Assembly: GCA_019973155.2 (NCBI GenBank)
Contig: BPQB01000069.1
Location: 62,001 to 126,000, forward strand
DNA: 64,000 nt
Reading direction: 5' to 3'
DNA from: Phanerochaete sordida
Taxonomy: Eukaryota; Basidiomycota; Agaricomycetes; Polyporales; Phanerochaetaceae
Shown: positions 1 to 11,815 of the stretch, one piece after another
How the letters are laid out: each line of letters opens with the position of its first letter
How positions within the stretch are numbered: the stretch's first letter is position 1
Program-made: the position numbers and the translations under genes
The notes under the pieces: generated by a model
Databases searched by the model: none
What the model saw: only the letters and a program-made list of their open reading frames with translations
Told to the model about the DNA's origin: nothing

Positions 1-867
1 AGGTAAGCCTGAAATATCAAAAATATGGCGACCCAAGTGACGACGAGGCCTGTCTGAGGCGTCGATGTATATGATTGAGCACAGAGTGGGAGCGTCGAGG
101 CTAGGTAACCGCCACGAGGTCATTATGTAAGCTGCCTCTTTCGTCCGCGGGAAGCGCCGGCTCTCTCGAACTCAAGTTACTCCTTCACCGTTCAGATATT
201 CCAGTGCACGACTCGCGATTCTGCCAGCCTAGTCGGCTGCCAACGTGACCGGCCTCCTCAACTTGTTTGCCAGTTCACCATGAGCCTTGCAACATAGCGA
301 AGGATGGAACCTTTTTTACCTCTGAAAATATCATTTGGTGAGTCATTGTACAGGCCAATAAGCCAGAATGATCACAGAGCTCAATCAGATTCAAGTACGC
401 TTCTTTCAGGCTATCGACCCGCCACCTGCAGCGCACCTCTTGGAGCGTATGTCAGACCGACTGGCACCTGACTGGGTGTTTAGAGAGATTTCAACGTAGC
501 ACAAACTACCACAGAGCCCGACATGCTACTCTCGGGCGCTGGACAGGCCCGCCATGTCATTCCAGCTGTGTCCATGGGTTGCCCATCTCGCGGTCCAGAA
601 GAGCCGCTGTCACATTGAACCTAGAGCTCTGCAAAGGCGCGTGTACCAACTTCTCATGCAATACATCGAAGACAGCACTCATTTCTCACAGCGCCGTGTG
701 CGTCATGGACGCGCTGTCTACGGCCCGCGCTTACAGGCTACCGAGCGTGCTGCCGCCAGGATCAAAGCGCAGTGTTTGGTGCCGCCGCACATCATATATA
801 AGGGATACAGGTGCGTCACGCTTTGGCAATCACGACTGCTTTTTTCTCATTACTATCCACCGTCAAG
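1..867. other. 5' intergenic DNA before the P450
   Basis: No gene is recognisable here. Open frames overlap one another, lack family motifs and mostly begin at non-ATG codons. The last 75 bases hold the likely core promoter of the P450 gene. Confidence 0.4.
795..802 (+). promoter_or_regulatory. TATA box of the P450 gene
   Basis: TATATAAG lies 66 bases upstream of the ATG at 868. The same octamer sits at a similar distance before the zinc-finger gene at 24908, so the spacing is consistent within this window. Confidence 0.6.
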
Positions 868-3237
868 ATGTCGCTCCTCAGTCCTTTCGTACTTTGGGCA
901 GCGTCCGCCCTCGCTCTCCTGCTCCTCTGGAAGCTAGTGCACAACTATGTCCTCCCTTCTCCGTTGGACAACATACCCGGCCCCACAGCGCATTCCTTTA
1001 TCAAAGGCCAGTCATCGCAGGGCATCTGTCTTGCTGAGATCTCAAGAGTGTTCTAGGCAGCATGGCCGACCTCCAGGACCGCGGTGCATGGCCATTTCTC
1101 GATCAGTTGACGACCGACTATGGGCATGTCGTAGGCTTCACGGGAATGCTCAGGGTGCGTGACTTGTGCGATCGCCAATGAAACTGAGGACGCTATCAGT
1201 GATGCTCACGTCTTGCAGAGGCGCGTGCTCTGGGTCTTCGACCCAAAGGCGATGCACCATGTCATTGTCAAAGACCAAGATATCTACGAAGAAGCACCCT
1301 CTACTATCACGTGTGTAAACAACCTCATGTTATGGTACTCTGACTCTGACTCGCTTCGCAGCGGACGGAAGCTGAGCACAGGGCCGGGTCTGCTGGCGAC
1401 GCTCGGTATGTCCAGGCGTTCCTCGTCCACAATCCGTCTTATTTAATTCTATCAGGCGACCATCATCGAAGGCAGCGCAAGATGCTGAACCCTGTGTTTA
1501 GCATTGCGCATATGCGCAGGCTGACGCCCGTCTTCTACGAGGTCGTCAACCGCGTAAGTGCGCCAGCCCATCTTGCGCTACACGCCCCGTAATTAGTACG
1601 TGCGACGCAGCTCCGGAAGGGCATGCAGACACAACTGAAGACATCGCAAACGCACGAAATCGACGTGCTCAACTGGATGGGCCGCACCGCACTCGAGCTT
1701 ATTCGGCAGGGCGGCTTCGGCCACTCCTTCGACGCGCTCGTAGAGCACACGCCAAACGCGTACGCCGATGCCATGAAGGATTTCGTGTGCGCCACTCCTT
1801 TGTATCTTGCTGCACTCCGGCTGACGCGACCGCAGCCCGACGATGTCGCGCCTGATTTCCTTCCGGCTGCTCATCCACGTTGCGGACCCGCTCGTCGATC
1901 TGTGCGCGGCGCACCCTGCCCTCGGTGCGCTCGTCGGCAGGTTCTTTCGGGCACTGCCACACCCCGCTGTGCGCCGCATCATGGACATCCAGAGGGTCCT
2001 TGCCGATACTTCGCGGGCGATATATTCGCAGAAGAAGATCGCGTTGGAGAGCGACGACGCAGAGCTCAAGATGCGCGTGCTCGAGGGACGCGATCTAATG
2101 AGTGTCATGCGTACGTGTTGCTATCGCGCTTTTTGGCGACTGGCCCATCTTTACTTGTGAACCCAGTGCGCGAGAACCTGGCTGCGGACGCCGCAGACAG
2201 GCTCCCTGAAGAAGAGATTATTGCACAGATCACGTACGCAGCTCTCTCCATTCATCTACACCGCGCGCTATTCGCTAAGCCTTTTCCTTCTAACAGAACG
2301 TTCACCTTTGCCGGCACAGACACCACCTCAAATGCTCTCGCGCGGATTCTGCACCTGCTCTGTCTCCACCCACACGTTCAGGACAAGCTGCGTGCCGAGC
2401 TTCTCGAGGCGCGCGCCCAAGCGGGCAGCGAAGACCTTGACTACGATGTCCTCGTCAGTCTGCCGTACCTCGACGCGGTCTGCCGAGAGACCCTCCGTCT
2501 GTACGTTCATCTATCAATGAAATTCTACCTTCACTGACCAAACGCACAGGTACCCGCCCGTGCCATTCGTCTCGCGCGAGTACGCCAGCCTTAGCTTCAT
2601 CCCTGTACTTCGCTGATATTCTTACCAGAGCCACGCGCGACACCATCCTCCCGCTGAGCGCCCCGCTGACGCTGCGCGATGGGCGCACCACAGACGCGCT
2701 CCACGTCCCGCAAGGCACCTCGGTCCTCGTCGGAATATGGTCTTCGAACCGGAACCGCGAGCTCTGGGGTCCGGACGCGTGCGAGTGGCGCCCTGAGCGT
2801 TGGCTCGACGGGAGCATCCCCGCGGCCGTCGCGGACGCGCGCATCCCGGGCGTATACTCGAACCTGTGAGTCCTGGCGCGCCAAGAGCTCTCGCAGGGTG
2901 CTGACGTGCTGGAAGGATGACGTTCATTGGAGGAAGTCGCGCGTGCATGTACGTCCACACTTGCTCTCTGCTGATTCCCGCGCTGACCACTGCTCGCGTT
3001 GCCAGCGGCTTCAAGTTCTCGCAGCTCGAGATGAGTACGTCTATGCGCGTCTCAGGCTGCTGCCCGTGCTGACGCGCCGCAGAGGTCGTCCTCGCGATGC
3101 TCGTCTCGTCGTTCCGCCTGTCGCTCTGCGAGGGCAAGAACGCCGACATCGTCTGGAACCGCGCGGGCATCGCGTACCCGACCGTCGGGCCCGACGGCAG
3201 GAAGCCGAGCCTCCCTTTGCGCGTCGAGCCTCTGTAG
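868..3237 (+). CDS. Cytochrome P450 monooxygenase
   Basis: A heme-thiolate monooxygenase, probably anchored in the ER membrane and paired with a P450 reductase. The ATG at 868 opens a hydrophobic anchor (residues about 3-20), followed by the hinge motif IPGP. About a dozen short introns separate the exons, and the conserved blocks join in frame: HHRRQRKMLNPVF (C-helix WxxxR-type region), AGTDTTS (I-helix oxygen-binding motif), ETLRL (ExxR), PERW, and FIGGSRACIG (heme loop with cysteine ligand). The C-terminus ends VEPL at the stop at 3235-3237. No frameshift or premature stop was found once introns are removed; the first intron is unusually short (about 38 nt) and its borders are uncertain. 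Such genes are abundant in wood-decay fungi and act in secondary metabolism or xenobiotic oxidation; the substrate cannot be told from sequence. The CYP family was not assigned. Confidence 0.9.
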
Positions 3238-4737
3238 GGGTGACAGGAGCTCCATGGACCGGCGCTGTATTGAACAACGCTCTATCGTATGCGTGTAGTC
3301 CTCGGCTTGCCGCAGCGGGCGGAAACAGGAAAGACGTCGTACATTCTGGCTGGGTTGCTCCCACCATCGCCCGATGCGTCGACCGCAAGATGCGTGACAC
3401 TCGCCCATGGACTAGCCTTAAGAGCCATGACAAAATGATATCGAGTTCTCCACAAGCAATGCTCTGTTGTTGTGGAGCCAAGTGTCCGAGAACTTTTTAC
3501 GTGTCGTGCCCTTGTGTCGTCTCGTACCCAGCGTACCGCTCTTGGGCTTTGTGCGCGCGGTGGATGGCCGAAGACAAAGCGACGTGAGGCGATCTCCGCT
3601 CGGCGGAGTTTCGCCTGCCCTGGTCAGCGCGAGACTCGGGGTCGTCTGGAAAAGAGCCCCGAGCGTCTGCATGTTGCGGGCAGTGTCGCGCACCCTCGAG
3701 TAGTATAGCGTGCACTCGAACGCGCACACGGGTGCTAGCATCCTCGCGCGTCTGCACGTACAGTGCGGCGCCTGGCGGATGGGCCCAAGGTACCGTCGCA
3801 GTGCTCGCGCAGCTCGGCCTGGGGCGGCGCATTCAGCTTCGCGCTCTACAGAGCGGGTCGTCGCCCTCCTGTGGTACTTCTAGAAATGCGCCACGGTACC
3901 AGCCTCAGTCAATCGTGCGGCGAAGGCGGGGCAAAGTGCGGGCGAGGGCGTGGGACGGGCACCGGCCGAGGACCCGGTCACTGTCCCGCTATTTGGCATA
4001 TATTTGCACCAGCCGCGACATCACGCGAGCGGCCGGACGCGTGCGACAGCTGATACGTATTGTGAGATTATCCGATGGTGACCGCGAGAGTGGAGGACAG
4101 CAGAAGATACTATTGAATGTAGTATGCAGGGTCAGTGTGCGCCCGCGGCGATGTACACGTTACGCGTGCCAGCCAGCCGTCCGTCTCGGAGCCCCGTGCC
4201 TCACTGGGCGCCGCGCGCGAGTCTGCCGGACGGCCGCCCCCGAACGCGAGCGCAGGCGTCCGCTCGCAGTTCGTGGCTGGGGCTGGAATGTCGCGGGTAT
4301 CAGCTGGTGCTCCTTGGCACGTGGAAATAGCTCACCGCTGTGTACTTCGTGCTGACCTGGTCGTGCTGTATATCACAGACGCTTCCGGCAAGAGGCCGGA
4401 CGGCCTGGGACAGTCCTGGCCGAGCACGATGTGTTGTCTCGTGCAGGGCTGTCTCTGTTACGGGCTGGACGGAGTGCAAGGACACCCGAGGGCGCCGGCT
4501 TGGTGCTCGTGCCGCCGGAGGGTGCGCTGCTTCAGGGCGCCGCGGGAATTCCGTGAGGCACGACCGACCCAGGCGCTGCGAAAATCTGGGGGAGTTGTGC
4601 GAGGGGGGGGGGGGGCTTCTTCTGTATCGATACGGAGCATATGGTCTCCTTCCGGGCTGAGGAATTACTATCAGCTGGCCAAATTCATGTGGATCGCCAG
4701 CTAAGAGGCGGATGAACTACGCAAACGCAGGCTGCCG

Positions 4738-4870
4738 CCACAACGCCTGCGCGAGCCACGCCCGACCGCGGACATCTCCAGAGCGCGCCGCCCACCCGGA
4801 CAACGTGCTATCGCCTGGCGATCCGCGCGGGCGCGAACCACTAGAAAACGCGGCCCCCGCGCGGGCTTCT
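4738..4870 (+). repeat. Dispersed repeat R1, copy 1
   Basis: This stretch reads closely like 22748-22880 on the same strand. Shared strings include CGGACATCTCC, GCGCGCCGCCCACCCGG, ACGTGCTATCGCCTGGCGAT and GCGCGGGCTTCT. Similarity weakens but continues for about 200 bases downstream. The nature of the repeat is unknown; it could be a transposon remnant or a duplicated segment. Confidence 0.6.
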
Positions 4871-5255
4871 CGCCGTGCAGATGCCTTCTCCAGAAGTCAA
4901 TCGAGCGACGTTTGCGCGGTGAGATGCGTGGGAGCTGGATCTGTCTCAGACCGTGCGCGCGGCGCAGGCTCAGCGGGACGGTTGCGTGCTGCGGGCGTGT
5001 GGCAGAGGCTCCTGCGGCGCGAGGCTGGAGAAGGGAGCACGGGCGAGCCGCCGGTGCGCGCAGCGCCCACAGACTTCTTCGACGGGAGGGTTGTGGGCGA
5101 TCTGGGACCGAACATGTTTGAAAGATACCGCAGGCATCAAGGTCTGAAGAACACGTACGTGGACCCGGGAGCAGCGTTAGTCCCCCTGGTGTTATTCAGG
5201 AGCCTGGCTATGCGTGCAGAAAAAGAGAGCAGCGTGGCCTGAATGACGTGGAATC

Positions 5256-5336
5256 TCGGACGCAGGGCAAAGCCAAGGGAAAGCGACCCGATCCCAAAAA
5301 TGAGCGCCGCTTATATAAGCCCTTCGTGGCGCTTTG
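5256..5336 (+). repeat. Dispersed repeat R2, copy 1
   Basis: Shares GGACGCAG.GCAAAG, CGAxCCGATC and ATAAGCCCTTCGTGGCGC with the reverse complement of about 31005-31075. It contains a TATATAAG string. It may be a relic core promoter of a mobile or duplicated gene. Confidence 0.45.
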
Positions 5337-5682
5337 ATGTGGACGGCTTCTGGCTTTCTACTTACCAGTCTCTTGCCAGTCTCTGTCCCTCCCGACAACA
5401 ACGTACGATAATTGCTCCGCGCTCGTAGAGAGTGTGCTCGGGAAGCAGGAGTAAAATAGGCATTATCTATCGACGAACCATATACGCAGGTTCCTATTTC
5501 TTCTTTCCACGTATACTCTCGCTAATTATCGCGGTGCAGCGCAACATAGATCACGGAGGAATATAAGTTATCTGAGCGCAATATTAATGCACGCTGTCGC
5601 ATGGCGCGTGGCGCAGCCAGAAACATTTCGCTGCCATTCAGCGCGCGAATATGTCTGCACGTACACCGTCCCGAGCCAGTTC

Positions 5683-5848
5683 AGTTGGGCGGTTTAAAAC
5701 GCCGCGAGAGTCAATCGCGGGCGGTTCAAACGACCTCGGCGCAGGCGCTTAAGAGAAAGCGCCCCGCAAAAGAAATGCATCCAGCAAGAATCGAACTCAC
5801 GACCTCGAGCAACACAAGGCATTCGCTAACCACTACGCTAGCAGCGCC
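5683..5848 (-). mobile_element. tRNA-derived SINE, copy 1
   Basis: Read on the minus strand from 5848, the element begins with a tRNA-like head: an A-box-like TAGCGTAGTGGTTAGCG at about 5823-5839 and a B-box-like GAGTTCGATTC at about 5787-5797. A body follows that ends GTTTTAAACCGCCCAACT at 5683. The last 48 bases match the tail of the second copy (6639 side) with 3 differences, in opposite orientation. The cloverleaf stems do not pair well, so it is not a working tRNA gene. RNA polymerase III transcription from the internal promoter is expected for this element type. Confidence 0.7.
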
Positions 5849-6493
5849 TTACAACGTAGCGTAACCAATAGTATATATCGTTATGTGTCGCACCCCAGAG
5901 AGACACAGAACAGTGCAATGCAGTCGACACACTGCACTATATGGCATCAGTATGCTAATTACGATGCATCTTAGCGTGCACGAACAGGCTATAGACCCTT
6001 ACGCGAAGAGTGGCCGCGGTCAAGGGTACACCGGGTCCGCGGTGTCAGGGGGCCCTATGACATCATGGAACAGTTTAACGGTGCCATCGTTGAATGCTGC
6101 CGGCCGCCTATATCCTGCGCTCCCTGGCGCGGCCACAGCTTCGCTTCACCGCAGAGGAGGGGCTTCGTGCTCTTACTCGTCCTGTATATACCGAAATATA
6201 TCTGATTCTCTCAAAAAGATGTAGCAAAGGTGTTATTTCTCTTAATACAGGCTTTCCTTGGCCCCGGCGCCGCTTTATACTGCTATTCCCGGCGATAAAA
6301 TTGTACAGTTAATGGTACATACTGATATAGCTACTATCTTACTATCTTCTGGCTTGTGTGGTGTACTAATACCCCCACTGTTCTTGTTGCAGCTTCTCTG
6401 AGGCTTGACTTCTGCTTCGGGAACGCGCGGTGAAGTCAGTTTACATTAGTAAACGGGTACATCATCACTGGTAGAACCGCCTGCCACCACAAG
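5849..6493. other. Spacer between the inverted SINE copies
   Basis: AT-richer than its surroundings, with no recognisable gene. Short open frames only. Confidence 0.4.
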
Positions 6494-6639
6494 GACAGGT
6501 TGCCTAGTGGTATGCGCAGCTTTACGGCCGAAACAGTGAGTTCGATCCCGGCCGAAGCCATTTTTTAATTACTCACGGCGCTTAAGGGCATTTGAACCGC
6601 ACGCGATTGACTATCGCGTCGTTTTAAACCGCCCAACTT
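6494..6639 (+). mobile_element. tRNA-derived SINE, copy 2
   Basis: Plus-strand head with A-box-like TTGCCTAGTGGTATGCG (about 6500-6516) and B-box-like GAGTTCGATCC (about 6538-6548), then a body with GCGCTTAAGGGC and GTTTTAAACCGCCCAACTT ending at 6639. The tail is shared with copy 1 but the heads differ much more. This means the two copies are old, or that a common body was joined to different tRNA-like heads. No long poly-A or simple-repeat tail is visible. Confidence 0.7.
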
Positions 6640-8189
6640 CGACTCTTGCCGTCCCTGCGCGGAGCACCACCGGCAGTGCTGCTACATCAGATGACCTGAA
6701 ATGATGACCTAGGATAGGCCACATATGGCGCAGCACGCACTGCGGTCGCGCGCCGGGGTCCTTTCTGCGCCGCGGGCGTGATGCAGCTCCGGAGCGAACG
6801 CAGAACAACCACGTTGTGCGGCGGCAGGGAGCTCCGCTCGCCCGCGCCCCGGCTCCGCCAGACTGAAATCCGCGGATGGCCTGGGGCGAAGGCGGGGTGA
6901 AGACGCAAGGCGATGTTGCAAGGTATGCCCTGTGTCCTTGGGCTCGCGCGTTTACTAATTCCTCGCTAGGATACTGCTGCGTAGACCAGATTCGGCGAAC
7001 ATAGGTTATGGGGCGCTTTCTCGCCCTCTATCACGCGTTGGTCGACCCGCGCATCTTCCGCGGCACGTCACGAGATATGACAGATGACTGAAGTTTATAC
7101 CGCCCTCGCTTATGCACCTGGCATTATTGCATGACGACATGTCACCCGCGCTGCGCCTCAGTACTTACCGTTAAAAGCAACTTTCTGATTCCGTGTCTCC
7201 TGACACCCCAGACCTTACAGTCGCTCACAGACCGACGCCGTACATCTTCCGAATCTCCTGTCCTCATCGTGGCGCCTGGCGTAGCCTGTCCGCTCCTGCT
7301 CCTCGACCGACGACCGGGCTGATAGCGCTGTCGCGCATCCTGGGCACGACAAGCTCCTCCTTGGCGCACGTCAGGCTATCGGGCGTAGATATGCCAGCGT
7401 TCACGGTATCGGAGAATATACTCGCTCTGCGTGGGTACAAGGGACGCGTCGCATCGGCGCGGTCTCGGCGCCCAGCTCGCCTGGCTTCTGATAGGCCGCG
7501 TGTGGGTACCCAACGGTTACCTGTCGCACACGCAGCCACCGATGACGCCTCGACCTGGATCGTGCCTGGGTGCCTCCACCTCCTGGCCTGTTCGCGTCGC
7601 GCTTCCAGGTGCCGGCATACCGTCTCGCGGAGCTGACCGTGGTCGCCTTTCGTGCGCCGCAAAACAGTGTCTAGCTCGCGCACCCGAGCTCGGTCGCTCC
7701 GCCACCGGCGAGGTCAACGCAGGGCTCAAAGGTGGGTGCACAGCACGGCGAGCGATGTGTTTGCGCCGCTCTTGCCTTCGGACTGGGTGGTCAAGCTCCA
7801 GCCCTCCTTGCCATTGAATACCGTGGCAAGAAGATTACGGTTGCCTGTGCTTCGTTCTGGAACACCCTTCCCGCTCCCATACACCCCTCAAGGGATCAAG
7901 CGAACAGCACGTTCGCATGCAGCCCCCTTGACTGGTATTGTGCGGTTTTTAGGCCAGCCGCAGACATAGAACCCGCCCACAGCTGCACCTTGGCCGATGT
8001 CAGCATCGATGCATCTGTGCCAGAGCGTGTCATTCAGCAGTGTACCTGCGACAGCGTCTCCGAAGTTAGCAGTGACCTACACAAAATATGGCAAACCAGG
8101 CGCAAATCCTTGCAAACGAGAACGACGATGTACCGTAATCGCATTCCATGTCACAGCTATCTCCTGTACAAATACAGAACGGTGGCGTG
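6640..8189. other. Intergenic DNA downstream of gene A
   Basis: Several open frames of 75-240 codons occur on both strands. None shows a recognisable motif, and the longest plus frame (ending 8466) runs into the antisense of the WD40 gene. No gene is called. Confidence 0.35.
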
Positions 8190-10855
8190 CTACCGAGCTC
8201 GCATCATATCCGAAATATTGAGTATACGAATAGCACCTGGAATATCGTATTTGCGAACAACCAGATTTCGACCGTCCTGTACAAAGGCCATATCAGGCGT
8301 CCAAAGGCTCCTGGGATCTAGGATTCCTACAGCTGAGTGCACCTTTGCGAGGAAGGAGCCGGACATGGGATCGTGGACGTGTACATTTCCGCTTCGAGTG
8401 CAGAACGCTATGTACGCGCCGTCTGGCGAGTACGCCCCCGCGATTACAGGCCCCGATACCTCGTAGCGGTGCCGGGGTTCACCGGTCCGTGAGTCAAAGC
8501 TGTGGGCCGCATCGGCGTCGGTGCAAGTGGCGTACACCTCCTTGTCATCGGGCGAGAATGCCGCAGGGAAGGTGAAATGGTCCGAATTGGGGATGGCGAT
8601 ACATAGCTCGCCGCTGCGTGTGTCAAGGAGCTGAAGTCCCTGATCTATGGTCTTCACCAATACGCGATTGCCGTGGTGGGACACTGACCGGGAAAAAACG
8701 CCTTCGCCTACAGGCATATCGCCCAGAGGGTCTATGCGGCACGAAAGGATAGAAGAGCGGAGGTTGTACACCAACCCCTGTGATAGGCTTCTGACGTATA
8801 CGTTTGCACTGTCAACTGTCGGCGGGATGAAAGTGATCTCGTGGATGATGTGCTCTTTGGGTCCCCGGAAATTGGCGAGATTTTGTCCAGTTTGACGGTC
8901 CCAGACGTGCACAGTTGAATCTGCGCAATCACCAGTGACAATGCGCGATTCGTACGGACTACAGGCTATAGCGGTGACGCCGCTTTGATGTGGCCCTAGG
9001 CGGAGGGCTACGGCCCCCGTGCGATAGTCCCACACAGTTGCCATCGCGCCTACAAGAAGGCCAGATAATACGTCTTTGCCGTCCGGGGAAAATCCAAGAC
9101 AGGCGATCTTTCCGCTATCCTCCTTGTTTTGCAGTTGCTGGATTAGCAGTCCGTCCGCCATGCGCCAGAGCAAAATGGAAGAAGTGCCGAAGGACGCCAC
9201 GAGAAGCTTCCCGTCTGGCGACAAAGTAAAACAGGTACATTCATTTGATGGACTATGCGAATCGATGAAGGTGAAAGCCCCAAGCTTCAAAGGATGTACA
9301 TCTGCCGCCGTAGGCCCGACGAAGACACGGACGTCGTCCAATTTGCTGGCGCCGTCCATGCTGATATTCGGCGACATGATCACGTCCGCCTTTGTGATCG
9401 CGCGACGGGCAACATCGCGCTCACGCTGGTGCCGTATGATGCCCTCCTTTCGAAGGAAGCCGACTGGAGAGGTGTATTTAGTATCGCAATCAGAGGGGGC
9501 AGATTATAGCGTGCGGAGGCTCACCACTTCCGTCGACCTCTACAGGAGGTTGTCGCGCACGTAAAAGACTCGCAAACTCCTCCACGGGATCCTCGCCCTG
9601 AGCGTGGATAAGACACGCAGTCGATGCGGGGTGCAGCCAAAGTACGTACCACGATGCATGCGACATCGTCGTCGCTGGCAACCGCGGTCTCGACTGAAGT
9701 GGTCTACAGCCAGACATGTATGCATTAGCATACAAGCGGAGCCATGTTAAAGGACATACCTCGAACATGTAGTCCAATAGGGTGTCGACGAGATCGGGAA
9801 CCTCGGGCTACGGCTCAGTCAGCGCTTCGGGCAGAATGCGCGAATTGACGGAGCGTACCTCGCTCTCTCCCTCATCTAGATCCATCCCTCTCTCGACATG
9901 CTCGTCGTCGTCACCTCCGCGCCCGTCGCTTCCACGTGGAAGTCGGTGGTACCCCGCGCCCGCGACGACTGTCCGCACGATCCCAAGGCGTCGTCGAACC
10001 TTGTAGCGCTTGAGGAAGACCGACTGATCTCGTGCGGGTAGCCCAGGGGTCCCAGGCCCCAGGCCCAAGTAGTGCTCGCCGTGTCGATGCATCTCCGGTC
10101 CATCCACAGAATCCGTTTGCTCGAAACCTGCATCGACGGAAGCGGAGCTCCCAGCTCCAGCTGTCAGCGACGCGCCCCTGCGCGAGCTGACGTTGCTGAA
10201 CGCCGCCGCAGCCCAGTCGGGGTCGGTCTTGACCCAGCCGCTGACCATGACGATTGCCGACGGCTTGACGTTCTGGCGCAGGACGTCCCGAACGTACGTG
10301 CACCAACTGTCGTGGTGTCGGAGGACGTACTCCTTGAGATCGATGTTCTCGAAGATGGTCTGCGCGTGCGCCTCGCTCTTCAGCGCAAGGACGGCGCCCT
10401 GCGACGCCTTGCACGTGTACTCTGCGTCGATCCCAAGAGACACACCGGCCCCGGTTGAGCTGAACGGCGTTAGCGGCGCTGCCTATCAGAGACATCTACA
10501 TCAACACTCACAGGCTTGCAGACGCATGATAGCGCTGCCTCTGCACTCCGTGGCTGCGGTAGTGCCGGGGCACGAGCGGCCGCGCCCTGTGATCGATCTT
10601 GAAAGAGCCCCGCGGCGGCGGATCGGAGATCTCAAAGGGCGGATCCCAATAGGTGACCTTCTTCTCGGGCGCGGCGGTGTCGAGGTTGAAAAGCCTGATG
10701 AACGCGCCCTCCTTCAGGAAGCCGACATCGCCTATCTGGGGCTCGCCCGACTCGTGCGGTTCGGGGTACCACATTCCATGCCCGAGATAAAGCGTCTTCA
10801 GGCTGGAAGAGTAGATCTTGTCTGGTGCGGATGGGAAGCGGTGAAGACGGTACAT
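8190..10855 (-). CDS. WD40-fusion protein, family member A
   Basis: Start is the ATG at 10855-10853 (residues MYRLHR), matching the start of its paralogues; stop at 8192-8190. Exon 1 (to about 10508) carries WYPEP, IGDVGF and FIRLFNL. Exon 2 (about 10470-9870) carries GAVLALKSE, SWCTYVRDVL and GWVKT. Three tiny exons follow (LVDTLLDYMFE; SVETAVASDDDVACIV; EEFASLLRARQPPVEV), then a long WD40 exon that starts after about 9460 and ends ISDMMRAR. WD signatures include VWDYRTG and VHVWDRQTG. Total about 790 residues. The N-terminal two-part domain belongs to an unnamed family widespread in Agaricomycetes. The last intron's usual acceptor AG is AA here, but a nearby CTCCAG restores the frame after a 1-bp deletion. 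The function is unknown; WD40 propellers bind proteins. Family H lies head-to-head upstream. Confidence 0.75.
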
Positions 10856-11460
10856 GGCGAGTGTGCAGTGCGACTCTCGGGGTAGGTCGTGGTAGTGGAG
10901 GACGTGACGGTGTGAAAGGGAGGCTATCGGCGAGCATGCCCATTCCGGCGCCACGAATGTGATGCTTTCGCGCGAGAACGAAGGACGCCCAAACCTTGGG
11001 TCAGGAAATCAGTTACTGCTGGCTCAAAACACGATGGACCTTGATATTGCCGTCTGGATCAAACGTATGGACGTGAGGAACAGCTGACATAATGAGAGGT
11101 TGGAATATCCTTCGTTAAGCAAAGTAAGTAAGTACTGTACTTGCGCTCATCACGCGGTCTCCTCTAAGTCGCAAGTAAAACATCGAGTCGGCCTTCCAGA
11201 ATCTTCGGAATTTTCGTGAAGCTCTCGGCACACCACGAGATTGTCAGATGGAACAGCGAAGCTGAGACAGAGACTTATAAAGCATCGCTGTAAAAAGTGG
11301 GGATTAAACGCAGGCAGTAACACTAGAATGCTCGTGTTCAACGCCTCCGGGCCTCCTTATATACAGGACGGTAATACTCGAAAATTCTACGGATAATCCT
11401 TCGCTCACTGATCCCGACGTCATACCTTTTCCAGCGCATTCTCTCGCGCCCCACTACCAT
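10856..11460. other. Divergent intergenic region between A and H1
   Basis: About 600 bases between two genes that point away from each other. A conserved AAGGTTTGGG string just upstream of A recurs upstream of copies C and E, so homology among the paralogues extends above their ATG. A TATA-like TTTATAAG is seen on the minus strand near 11275. No separate gene is called. Confidence 0.4.
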
Positions 11461-11774
11461 ATGCGCACATGCGCGGGTCGACGACGTTCCAACAATCGCC
11501 AAGCCCGTCCTGACCAAGTCTTGACTGTGGGCACATTCTGCATGCCTGCGGGCGCTTGTCCCGCCGCCTTTCGCCAGGCCGTCAGCGACGGGGTGCTCTC
11601 CAAAGTCACGTTCCTAGCTGGCGTACACCCGAACTACGAGCTGTACTACCGGTATTCTAAGTACACTTACACGAAGTCATTCGCCCACACGCTGCCCGCG
11701 CGTGACACGAACGCGTACCGCGCTTCACCGCACGCCGCTACCTCTCCAGCGCCTCATCGAGCTCGTCGTGCGCT
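11461..11774 (+). pseudogene. Family H gene H1, 5' fragment (split by transposon)
   Basis: Encodes VGTFCM, AFRQAV, LYYRY and DTNAYRA in the same order as the paralogue H2 on the minus strand near 31.6-32.1 kb. After AYRA the reading frame shifts relative to H2 because 11 bases are missing, and the conserved IELVVR block is followed directly by the transposon's target duplication. The 3' part of the gene continues at 21016. The family was not recognised. It was probably already degenerate or has decayed since the insertion. Confidence 0.65.
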
Positions 11775-11782
11775 AGATGCAG
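11775..11782 (+). repeat. Target-site duplication, left
   Basis: AGATGCAG flanks the element here and again at 21008-21015. Eight bases (nine if the following G is counted) fits the 8-11 bp range typical of Mutator-like elements. Confidence 0.7.
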
Positions 11783-11815
11783 GATGGTATCCAAAGTTAC
11801 TTGAAGGGCTAACTT
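11783..11815 (+). repeat. Left terminal inverted repeat
   Basis: Begins GATGGTATCCAAAGTTACTT and aligns without gaps to the reverse complement of 20975-21007, with 25 of 33 positions identical. Confidence 0.7.

Larger units (their letters stand above)
3238..5682. other. Gene-poor DNA with one dispersed-repeat segment
   Basis: No protein family is recognisable on either strand. A run of 12-13 G sits at about 4602-4614. The stretch 4738-4870 is duplicated near 22748-22880, and 5256-5336 is similar to the reverse strand near 31005-31075. The latter includes a TTATATAAG core at about 5310 that could be an unassigned promoter. Confidence 0.35.

Noticed and set aside
5777..5848. A functional tRNA gene on the minus strand
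   Set aside because: Internal promoter boxes are present, but the acceptor and anticodon stems do not pair, and the sequence is part of a longer repeated element, so it was called a SINE.
7732..8466. A 244-codon plus-strand gene
   Set aside because: The 3' third is the antisense of the WD40 gene A, and the rest has no motif.
10856..10954. An upstream start for copy A at 10954
   Set aside because: That codon is GTG; the ATG at 10855 agrees with the starts of C, D, E and F.
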